Shown here piece after piece: positions 1 to 5,072 of a stretch of DNA of 5,739 bases. The stretch is taken from the NCBI GenBank assembly GCA_005798925.1, contig SYID01000169.1, forward strand, positions 1 through 5,739, read 5' to 3'. Below the pieces are notes generated by a model, which was given only the letters and a program-made list of their open reading frames with translations, was not told the origin of the DNA and did no database searches. Made by a program: the position numbers and the translations under genes. Source of the DNA: Verrucomicrobiota bacterium (GTDB lineage Bacteria > Verrucomicrobiota > Verrucomicrobiia > Opitutales > UBA953). How positions within the stretch are numbered: position 1 is the stretch's first letter; every line of letters begins with the position of its first letter.

Positions 1-692
1 AGACCAACTACCTGCCGCTCAAGGTCAATTACGCGGGCGTGATGCCGGTCATCTTCGCCGGCGCGATCATGAGCTTCCCGCCCATGCTGCTCAACCCGCT
101 GAGCACCTACTTCCCGACGCTCGCTTTCCTCCGCGACTGGGCCGACTTCTTCTCCCGCAACAACGGCTTCTACTACACGCTGTATTCGGTGCTGATCTTC
201 GGTTTCAGCTATTTCTGGATCTCCATCATGTTCCGTCCGGTGCAGATCGCCGACGACCTGAAGAAGAACAACGGCTACATCCTGGGCGTCCGTCCTGGCG
301 AGCACACCGCCCAGTTCCTCGATTTCGTGATGACCCGCCTGACGCTGGCCGGCTCCGTCTTCCTGCTCATCATCGCGCTGATGCCCGACCTCTTCATCGT
401 GCAGCTCGGGTTCCCGATGCGGCTCGCCACCTTCCTCGGCGGCACCGGCGGCCTCATCACCGTCGGCATGATGCTCGACACGATGCGCCAGATCGAGACC
501 TATCTCCTGCAGCGTAACTACGAAGGTTTCCTGAAGAAGGGGCGCATCGGCGGCGTCCCCGTCCCGGCCGCCTCGTTGCGCTCCGACGGCGAGGGCTCCG
601 TGCTCGGCTCGCTCGAGAAGACCTGCCTCTTCCTGTTCGTCCTGGGCCTCGTCGCCTGGGGGCTGAACCACTTTGGCGCCTTCGCCGGTTAA
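1..692 (+). CDS. secY: Protein translocase subunit SecY, C-terminal part (5' end outside window)
   Basis: SecY is the channel subunit of the SecYEG translocon in the inner membrane; it passes unfolded proteins across or into the membrane. The reading frame is open from base 3, giving 229 visible residues, roughly the second half of the protein. The fragment starts at the conserved YLPLKVNYAGVMPVIFA stretch (bases 9-59). It continues through further hydrophobic helices, the cytosolic loop PVQIADDLKKNNGYILGVRPGEHTA and its MTRLTLAG continuation, and the last canonical helix before YEGFLKKGRIGG (bases 519-554). E. coli SecY ends about there. This one runs on for 45 residues (bases 555-689) and includes a hydrophobic run CLFLFVLGLVAWGL (bases 624-665), which could be an eleventh membrane helix. 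The GTG at 39 is an internal valine codon, not a start. The gene ends 12 bases before map, so the two are probably cotranscribed; adk, often found between them, is absent. Confidence 0.97.
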   Translation, partial: TNYLPLKVNYAGVMPVIFAGAIMSFPPMLLNPLSTYFPTLAFLRDWADFFSRNNGFYYTLYSVLIFGFSYFWISIMFRPVQIADDLKKNNGYILGVRPGEHTAQFLDFVMTRLTLAGSVFLLIIALMPDLFIVQLGFPMRLATFLGGTGGLITVGMMLDTMRQIETYLLQRNYEGFLKKGRIGGVPVPAASLRSDGEGSVLGSLEKTCLFLFVLGLVAWGLNHFGAFAG

Positions 693-704
693 GCTTCTTC
701 CGGG

Positions 705-1466
705 ATGATCGATCTGAAGTCGGCCGAGGACGTGAGCCGCATGCGGGCGGCGTGCGCCGCCGCGGCCCGCGTCCTCCACGATCTCTCGACCCTCGTCGTC
801 CCGGGCATCTCCACCGCCGGACTCGACGCGGCCGCCCGCGGGCTCATGGTCCGGCACGGCTGCGAGAGCGCTTGCCACGGCTACGTCGTCGGCCGCCTCA
901 GCTATCCCGGTTACGTCTGCATCTCCCTCAACGACGAGATCGTCCACGGGATCGGCTCGGCCGACCGGATCGTCCGGGACGGCGACCTCGTCTCGCTCGA
1001 CGTGGTCGTGCGCCGCGACGGTTTCATCGGGGACAACGCCCGGACCATCCTGGTCGGCGCCGTCGACCCCCGGGCCCGTCAGCTTTGCGTCGATACCGAG
1101 AAGTCTCTCCAGGCCGGCATCGCCGCCGCCCGGGTCGGCAACAGGGTAGGGGATATCTCCGCGGCTATCCAGGAAGCCCTCACCCCCGGGGGGTATGGCA
1201 TCGTGCGGGACTTCGTCGGGCACGGTGTGGGGCGTAAAATGCATGAGGAACCCCAGATTCCGAACTATGGTAAGGCTGGAACTGGACCTAAGTTATTGCC
1301 TGGCATGGCTTTAGCCATCGAGCCTATGGTCAATCTCGGCTCCCATAAGATCGTCATGGCTTCCGACGGTTGGACCGCCCGGACGGCCGATGGCAAGGTC
1401 TCGGCCCATTTCGAGCACACTGTCCTGGTGACCGAAAACGGCCCTGAAATCCTGACCCTCGTTTAA
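705..1466 (+). CDS. map: Methionine aminopeptidase, type I
   Basis: This cytosolic metalloenzyme removes the initiator methionine from new proteins. At 253 residues it has normal type I length without an N-terminal extension. All five metal ligands are visible by alignment to the E. coli enzyme: D99 (in SLDVVV), D110 (in GDNAR), H173 (in FVGHGVG), E206 (in AIEPMV) and E237 (in FEHTVLVT). The substrate-side histidines H81 (IVHGIG) and H180 (MHEEPQ) are also present, so the enzyme should be active. The ATG at 705 lies 12 bases after the secY stop and gives the expected N-terminus; no ribosome binding site is visible. Codons 147 to about 209 differ sharply from the rest of the window. They are lower in GC and use AGG, GTA, GGA, CCT and two TTA codons, although the protein motifs there are intact. 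The gap of 79 bases to rpsM holds neither infA nor rpmJ. Confidence 0.97.
   Translation: MIDLKSAEDVSRMRAACAAAARVLHDLSTLVVPGISTAGLDAAARGLMVRHGCESACHGYVVGRLSYPGYVCISLNDEIVHGIGSADRIVRDGDLVSLDVVVRRDGFIGDNARTILVGAVDPRARQLCVDTEKSLQAGIAAARVGNRVGDISAAIQEALTPGGYGIVRDFVGHGVGRKMHEEPQIPNYGKAGTGPKLLPGMALAIEPMVNLGSHKIVMASDGWTARTADGKVSAHFEHTVLVTENGPEILTLV
1143..1331 (+). other. Segment of map with atypical composition and codon use
   Basis: Within map, codons 147 to about 209 switch from the C/G-ending codons of the surrounding genes to a mixed set: AGG, GTA, GAT, TAT, CGT, AAA, CAT, GGA, ACT, CCT and TTA. The TTA codons at 1293 and 1311 are the only in-frame ones I find in the window. By hand count, bases 1231-1320 are 50 percent G+C, clearly below the visible average of the neighbouring genes. 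A CCCCC-GGGGGG run lies at 1183-1193. The encoded residues remain standard for MetAP. The cause is unknown: mosaic recombination, local relaxation of codon selection and a hidden regulatory element are all possible. Confidence 0.55.
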
Positions 1467-1545
1467 ACCGCATTTTTTGCTTTCCAATCCCACCAGAACC
1501 TTCAAGTTCCGACCTCTTTCCCACCTTCCAAACAGCACGGACACC
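1467..1545 (+). other. Intergenic leader between map and rpsM, no gene
   Basis: These 79 bases are A/T/C-rich and poor in G. They include a run of six T just after the map stop and a pyrimidine-rich stretch before rpsM. No convincing -35/-10 pair, no GC-rich hairpin before the T run and no Shine-Dalgarno sequence are visible. The only small hairpin seen is GAAC/GTTC, too weak to call. In E. coli the equivalent leader folds into a pseudoknot bound by S4; nothing clearly similar can be read here. No coding sequence for IF-1 or bL36 is present. Confidence 0.5.
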
Positions 1546-1926
1546 ATGCCTCGAATCCTCGGCGTAGACATTCCCAATAACAAGAAAGTAGAGATCTCTC
1601 TCCGCTACATCTATGGCATCGGCCCGCGCCGCGCCACGGAGATCTGCGAGGCCCTGGGCTTCGACCCCGCCATGCGGGCGCAGAACCTCTCCGAAGAGCA
1701 GCTGAACAAGATCGTCGAGTACATCGTCCGCATGGGTTACAAGTGCGAAGGCGACCTCCGCCGCGACATCGCGCAGAACCTGAAGCGCCTCCAGGCGATC
1801 AAGTGCTACCGCGGACTCCGCCACTTCCGCGGCCTCCCGGTCCGCGGCCAGCGCACCCGCACCAACGCCCGCACCCGCAAGGGCAAGCGCAAGACCGTCG
1901 GCGTCGCCGCGGCTCCTTCCAAGTAA
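1546..1926 (+). CDS. rpsM: 30S ribosomal protein S13 (uS13)
   Basis: uS13 sits in the head of the small subunit and contacts the P-site tRNA and the 50S subunit. At 126 residues the length is normal. The N-terminus MPRILGVDIPNNKK is typical of the family, followed by the helix-hairpin-helix stretch YGIGPRRATEICEALG and the basic C-terminal tail with GLPVRGQRTRTNARTRKGKRKT. The start was set at the ATG at 1546 because the family begins at M-x-R-I-x-G-V-D-I-P. A longer in-frame reading from a TTG at 1477 would add 23 residues unlike any S13. No ribosome binding site precedes the ATG. The gene begins the alpha-operon block rpsM-rpsK-rpsD-rpoA-rplQ and ends 29 bases before rpsK. Confidence 0.97.
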   Translation: MPRILGVDIPNNKKVEISLRYIYGIGPRRATEICEALGFDPAMRAQNLSEEQLNKIVEYIVRMGYKCEGDLRRDIAQNLKRLQAIKCYRGLRHFRGLPVRGQRTRTNARTRKGKRKTVGVAAAPSK

Positions 1927-1955
1927 GCCGAATTTTCTCCTAACACTATTTTACG

Positions 1956-2501
1956 ATGAGCGAAGAAGCCCCCAAGACGCCCAAGGCCAAGAAGCCGAAG
2001 GCCGCCGCCCCCGAAGCCGCCGCCCCCGAAGCCGTCGCCGCCCCGGCTGCTCCGGCCGAGGCCGCCGCCCCCGAACGCAAGGAGATCACCGCCAAGGAGC
2101 TCCTCGGGGAAGAACTCGGCGAAGTGAAGGTCCGTCGCGCCAAGGGCTCGAAGAACATCACCACCGGCATCTGCCACATCCTGGCCACCTTCAACAACAC
2201 CAAGGTCACGATCACCGACGCCAACGGCAACGTGATCTCCTGGGGCAGCGCCGGTCGCCACCAGTTCCGCGGCTCCCGTAAGTCCACCGCCTACGCCGCC
2301 CAGGTCGTCTGCTCCGAGGCCGCCAAGCTCGCCATGGCCCACGGCCTCAAGGACGTCTCCGTCCGCGTCAAGGGGCCGGGCATGGGCCGCGACAGCGCCA
2401 TCCGCGCCCTTCAGGTGCTCGGCCTGAACGTCACATCGATCCTCGACCCGACTCCGATCCCGCACTACGTCTGCCGCCCGCCCAAGCGCCGTCGCGTCTG
2501 A
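1956..2501 (+). CDS. rpsK: 30S ribosomal protein S11 (uS11) with low-complexity N-terminal extension
   Basis: uS11 is a platform protein of the small subunit, near the 3' end of 16S rRNA and the mRNA exit region. The usual bacterial length is about 130 residues; this one has 181. Residues 1 to about 56 are a Lys/Ala/Pro/Glu-rich extension containing three copies of AAAPE. The family core starts near residue 58 and shows HILATFNNTKVTITD (74-88), FRGSRKST (104-111), VKGPGMGRDSAIRAL (138-152), TPIPH (166-170) and CRPPKRRRV (173-181). Residues 170-173 read HYVC where the bacterial family normally has HNGC; the Asn of that motif (Asn119 in E. coli) is known to become isoaspartate. The ATG at 1956 is the first in frame after the rpsM stop, so the extension is read from the natural start unless an internal start is used. 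However, no internal ATG codon occurs in frame before the core. No ribosome binding site is visible. Confidence 0.96.
   Translation: MSEEAPKTPKAKKPKAAAPEAAAPEAVAAPAAPAEAAAPERKEITAKELLGEELGEVKVRRAKGSKNITTGICHILATFNNTKVTITDANGNVISWGSAGRHQFRGSRKSTAYAAQVVCSEAAKLAMAHGLKDVSVRVKGPGMGRDSAIRALQVLGLNVTSILDPTPIPHYVCRPPKRRRV
2001..2075 (+). repeat. 15-base direct repeat, three copies, in the S11 N-terminal extension
   Basis: The unit GCCGCCGCCCCCGAA occurs in tandem at 2001-2015 and 2016-2030 and again at 2061-2075. All three are identical and in the rpsK frame, each encoding AAAPE. Between the second and third copies is a related degenerate Ala/Pro/Val stretch. The pattern suggests growth of the extension by slippage or unequal exchange in GC-rich DNA. 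Confidence 0.85.
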
Positions 2502-2523
2502 TCGCCCCCCGCTTTCCGCATCA

Positions 2524-2549
2524 CCGTCCGGCCATGGCAAACCGGGCGG
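2524..2549 (+). promoter_or_regulatory. Hairpin in the rpsK-rpsD gap, possible processing or regulatory site
   Basis: CCGTCCGG at 2524-2531 pairs with CCGGGCGG at 2542-2549, giving an 8-base-pair stem with one G-U pair and a 10-base loop. A pyrimidine-rich stretch follows (2551-2562) but there is no run of T, so it does not look like a standard terminator. It lies in the largest gap of the cluster (87 bases; other gaps in the rpsM-rplQ block are 21-37), 39 bases before the rpsD start. In E. coli, S4 represses its own operon by binding mRNA; a link to that is only a guess, since the known site there is ahead of rpsM. Confidence 0.4.
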
Positions 2550-2588
2550 GTCCTTCCCTCCGCCGCCTCTACCAAATCCTCACACATC

Positions 2589-3197
2589 ATGTCCCGTTAC
2601 ACCGGTCCCACCACGAAGCTCAACCGTCGCTTCGGTCAGAACATCTTCCCCACCTCCAAAGGTGAGGAGCGTCGTCCGTACCCTCCGGGCATCCACGGCA
2701 AGACGACCCGCCGCAAGGTCTCCGAATACGGCGTCGGCCTCAACGAGAAGCAGAAGCTCCGCATGATGTACGGCCTGACCGAGAAGCAGTTCCGCCTCTC
2801 CTTCGAGCGCGCCAAGCGCATGGGCGGCGTCGCCGGCGACAACTTCCTCCGCATCCTCGAGACCCGTCTCGACAACGTCGTCTTCCGCCTCGGTTTCGCC
2901 AACTCCCGCGCCGCCGCCCGCCAGCTGGTCGGCCACGGGCACATCCGCGTCGACGGCCGCAAGGTCGACGTCGCCAGCTACGCGACCTCCCCCGGCGAGA
3001 AGATCGAAGTCCGCGACCGCACTTCCTCGAAGCAGCTCGCCACGCGCGCCGTCGAGGAAGGCCAGGGCCGTTCGGCCCCCGCCTGGCTCGTCGTGCTGCC
3101 CGAGCAGCTCAACGGACAGATCGTCCGCGAGCCCGCCAAGGAGGAACTGCCTTCGGACGTGAACGTCCAGATCATCGTCGAATTCTACAGCCGCTGA
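2589..3197 (+). CDS. rpsD: 30S ribosomal protein S4 (uS4), cysteine-free form
   Basis: uS4 binds 16S rRNA early in 30S assembly and helps form the mRNA entry channel. In many bacteria it also represses translation of the alpha operon. The protein has 202 residues, the usual length. The N-terminal domain starts MSRYTGPTTKLNRRFG and continues through YPPGIHGK (31-38) and GLNEKQKLRMMYGLTEKQFR (50-69). The S4 RNA-binding domain covers about residues 92-143, with RLDNVVFRLGFANSRAAARQLVGHGHIRVDG as its core. The C-terminal part ends with the family feature VNVQIIVEFYSR. The protein contains no cysteine, so it is the zinc-independent type; zinc-binding relatives have four cysteines in the N-terminal region. 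The ATG at 2589 gives the family N-terminus. The upstream 20 bases contain no G at all, so no ribosome binding site. Confidence 0.97.
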   Translation: MSRYTGPTTKLNRRFGQNIFPTSKGEERRPYPPGIHGKTTRRKVSEYGVGLNEKQKLRMMYGLTEKQFRLSFERAKRMGGVAGDNFLRILETRLDNVVFRLGFANSRAAARQLVGHGHIRVDGRKVDVASYATSPGEKIEVRDRTSSKQLATRAVEEGQGRSAPAWLVVLPEQLNGQIVREPAKEELPSDVNVQIIVEFYSR

Positions 3198-3234
3198 TCC
3201 CGGCCACGAACCCAACCCAACCGGACCCACAGAC

Positions 3235-4251
3235 ATGACCAAGCGCCTCGGACAGTTCCAGCGACCCAAGAGCCTGAAGAAGGAGGAGTCCTCCGCGACC
3301 CCCACCTACGCGAAGTATTTCGCCGAGCCCTTCGAGACGGGCTTCGGACACACCATCGGCAATTCCCTCCGCCGCATCCTCCTGAGCTCCATCGAGGGCG
3401 CCGCGATCTCCGCCGTGACGATCGAAGGGGTGCAGCACGAGTTCCAGCCAATCGAAGGCGTCGTCGAGGACGTCACCGAGATCGTCCTCAACCTCAAGAA
3501 GGTGCGCATCCGCACCGAGGCCAACAAGCGCGAGCCCTTCAAGGGCTCCATCGACGTCAACAAGACGGGACCCGTGAAGGCTTCCGACATCAAGTTCGAG
3601 ACGAAGGGGGCCGCCGTCACCCTGGTCAACCCCGACCAGGTCATCTGCACCCTCGACCGCAAGCGCCGCTTCTACGCCGACCTCGAGGTCACCGTGGGCC
3701 GCAGCTGGGCTTCCGCCGAAGAGAACAAGAAGGCCGAGCAGGCCATCGGTTCCATCCCCGTCGACTCCCTGTTCTCCCCGGTCACCCTCGTGAAGTATTC
3801 CGTCGAGTCCACCCGCTCGGGCGACAAGACCGACTACGACAAGCTCGTCCTCGAAGTCTCGACCGACGGACGCATCACCCCGGACGAGGCGCTCAAGGAG
3901 GCCTCCGCCATCCTGCGCCACCACCTGGAAGTCTTCGACACCGTCTCGGCCGACTCCGTCGACTTCGAGACCGGCCACAAGGAGATCAGCGAGGAGACCA
4001 ACCGCCTCCGCAAGCTGCTCAACATGTCGGTCAACGAGATCGAGCTCTCCGTCCGCGCCGCCAACTGCCTTAACAACGCCAACATCAACACCGTGGGCGA
4101 GCTGGCGATGAAGACCGAGCAGGAGATGCTCAAGTACCGCAACTTCGGCAAGAAGTCCCTCAACGAGATCAAGGCCAAGCTCGAGCAGCTCGGCCTGTCC
4201 CTCGGCCAGAAGATCAACGAGGGCCTCCTCGACAAGGGCGTCAACGCCTAA
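3235..4251 (+). CDS. rpoA: DNA-directed RNA polymerase subunit alpha
   Basis: The alpha subunit dimer is the scaffold for RNA polymerase assembly, and its C-terminal domain reads UP elements and contacts activators. Length 338 residues, close to the usual 330. The N-terminal domain (about 1-240) has the dimerisation signature GFGHTIGNSLRRILLSS (36-52), EGVVEDVTEIVLNLK (74-88), TLDRKRRFYADLEVTVGRS (139-157) and the RITPDEALKEASAIL stretch (213-227). After a charged linker (about 240-260), the C-terminal domain shows SVRAANCL (272-279) and NFGKKSLNEI (303-312). By a constant offset of nine from E. coli, the DNA-contact residues R265, N268, C269, G296, K298, S299 and E302 correspond to R274, N277, C278, G305, K307, S308 and E311, all conserved. 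UP-element recognition should therefore work normally. The start is the first ATG after rpsD, 37 bases downstream of its stop, without a ribosome binding site. Confidence 0.98.
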   Translation: MTKRLGQFQRPKSLKKEESSATPTYAKYFAEPFETGFGHTIGNSLRRILLSSIEGAAISAVTIEGVQHEFQPIEGVVEDVTEIVLNLKKVRIRTEANKREPFKGSIDVNKTGPVKASDIKFETKGAAVTLVNPDQVICTLDRKRRFYADLEVTVGRSWASAEENKKAEQAIGSIPVDSLFSPVTLVKYSVESTRSGDKTDYDKLVLEVSTDGRITPDEALKEASAILRHHLEVFDTVSADSVDFETGHKEISEETNRLRKLLNMSVNEIELSVRAANCLNNANINTVGELAMKTEQEMLKYRNFGKKSLNEIKAKLEQLGLSLGQKINEGLLDKGVNA

Positions 4252-4272
4252 CCCCGACCGGAACCCACACTC

Positions 4273-4737
4273 ATGCGTCACCGCACCCACCATCATGTCC
4301 TCGGCGTCAAGACGGCCCATCGCCGCTCGCTCGTCGCCAACCTCGCGGCCGCGCTGTTCACCAACGCCCGCATCACGACCACGCTGTCCCGCGCCAAGGC
4401 CCTGCGTCCGTTCGCCGAGCACCTGATCACCTACGCGAAGAAGGCCGAGCAGTCCGCCGACAAGGCGGTCAAGCTCCACTACTACCGTCTCGCCATCGCC
4501 AAGCTGCGCAACGAAGACGCCGCCCAGCTCCTGTTCAAGGAGCGCGTGCAGCAGTTCCTCGGTCGCCATGGCGGCTACACCCGCATCTACAAGCTCGGCG
4601 CCCGCAAAGGCGACGCGGCGGAGACCGCCCTCATCGAGCTGGTGGCCAAGGACGACAAGTCCCCGGCCATGACCCCGAAGGCCAAGGCCGTCCGCAAGCC
4701 CAAGGCCAAGAAGGAAGCCGCCGCGGCCCAGGCCTGA
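4273..4737 (+). CDS. rplQ: 50S ribosomal protein L17 (bL17) with Lys/Ala tail
   Basis: bL17 is a large-subunit protein located near the peptide exit tunnel. The protein has 154 residues against about 120-127 in E. coli-like forms. Family features are the start MRHR, AHRRSLVANLAAALFTNARITTTLSRAKALRPFAEHLIT (residues 15-54) and GGYTRIYKLGARKGDAAETALIELV. An insert-like middle part (about 59-84) with HYYRLAIAKLRNEDAAQLLF resembles forms I associate with Verrucomicrobiota. The last 28 or so residues (about 127-154) are a Lys/Ala/Pro-rich tail similar in composition to the S11 extension. The start ATG lies 21 bases after the rpoA stop. The gene is the last of the ribosomal block; a terminator follows 23 bases after its stop. 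Confidence 0.97.
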   Translation: MRHRTHHHVLGVKTAHRRSLVANLAAALFTNARITTTLSRAKALRPFAEHLITYAKKAEQSADKAVKLHYYRLAIAKLRNEDAAQLLFKERVQQFLGRHGGYTRIYKLGARKGDAAETALIELVAKDDKSPAMTPKAKAVRKPKAKKEAAAAQA

Positions 4738-4760
4738 GCCTGCCGCCCGGCCTCTCCCCA

Positions 4761-4799
4761 GAGACGCGTCCGCCCCCCGGCTGGCGCGTCTCGCCTTTT
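4761..4799 (+). terminator. Intrinsic terminator after rplQ
   Basis: GAGACGCG at 4761-4768 is a perfect inverted repeat of CGCGTCTC at 4785-4792. Inner pairs (4769-4774 with 4779-4784, one mismatch and one G-U) can extend the stem to a CCCC loop. Three bases after the stem comes TTTT (4796-4799). This is a strong stem with a short T run, so termination may be partial. It closes the ribosomal block. Confidence 0.85.
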
Positions 4800-4816
4800 A
4801 AGAACCTCCCCCGCAG

Positions 4817-5053
4817 ATGCAGATCCCCGTCGACCTCGGCGCCTTCCTGGCCTTCCTGGCCGGCCTGGGGGCCGTCACGCTCTTCGGCCTGCAGGCCTGG
4901 TATGACCGCCGCGACGCCTTCCTGGCGGACCACCGTCGGCTCAGCTCGGCTTTCTCCTGCGCCCGTTGCGGCCTGACGTATGTGCGTCCGCGCCGCCGCG
5001 AGGAAGCCGTCTGCCCAGGCTGCGGCTGGAACAATGTTCGCCTCAAGTTCTGA
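4817..5053 (+). CDS. Small membrane-anchored zinc-ribbon protein, function unknown
   Basis: I do not recognise this 78-residue protein as a named family. Residues 8-26 form one hydrophobic segment (GAFLAFLAGLGAVTLFGLQ). The segment is followed by YDRRDAF, so by the positive-inside rule the C-terminal part should face the cytoplasm. The rest carries two CxxC pairs, C48-x2-C51 and C66-x2-C69, 14 residues apart, the second as CPGCGW. This spacing is typical of a zinc ribbon. Codon use matches the neighbours and the hydrophobic and Cys patterns are coherent, so it is very likely a real gene. The ATG at 4817 is only 17 bases after the T run of the rplQ terminator, leaving no space for a promoter downstream of that hairpin. 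The stop is 19 bases before guaA, suggesting cotranscription with it. A role as adaptor, regulator or rubredoxin-like metal protein is possible, but nothing in the sequence decides this. Confidence 0.82.
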   Translation: MQIPVDLGAFLAFLAGLGAVTLFGLQAWYDRRDAFLADHRRLSSAFSCARCGLTYVRPRRREEAVCPGCGWNNVRLKF

Positions 5054-5072
5054 ATCCCCCCATTCTCCCCCC

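Noticed and set aside
752..1237. Arg/Pro-rich open frame on the + strand inside map
   Set aside because: It is the +2 frame shadow of map; composition is almost only Arg, Pro, Gly and Leu without domain features.
1296..1330. Possible sigma-70 promoter in the AT-richer part of map (TTGCCT and TATGGT)
   Set aside because: The spacing is 23 bases and both boxes are poor matches, so it cannot be supported.
1473..1480. Run of T after map as an intrinsic terminator
   Set aside because: No GC-rich hairpin precedes it; only the short palindrome GTTTAAAC overlaps the map stop codon.
1477..1545. Longer S13 start from a TTG at 1477
   Set aside because: The added 23 residues do not resemble S13, whereas the ATG at 1546 gives the family N-terminus exactly.
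1806..2540. Open frame of 244 codons on the - strand opposite rpsM and rpsK
   Set aside because: Gly/Ala/Asp-rich composition with long Gly runs arises from the antisense of Ala/Pro codons; it overlaps two certain ribosomal protein genes.
3172..4569. Long open frame of 465 codons on the - strand opposite rpoA and rplQ
   Set aside because: It is a mirror of the C-ending codons of rpoA and rplQ: a Gly/Val/Leu/Asp/Glu-rich translation with no recognisable motif, lying across two certain genes.
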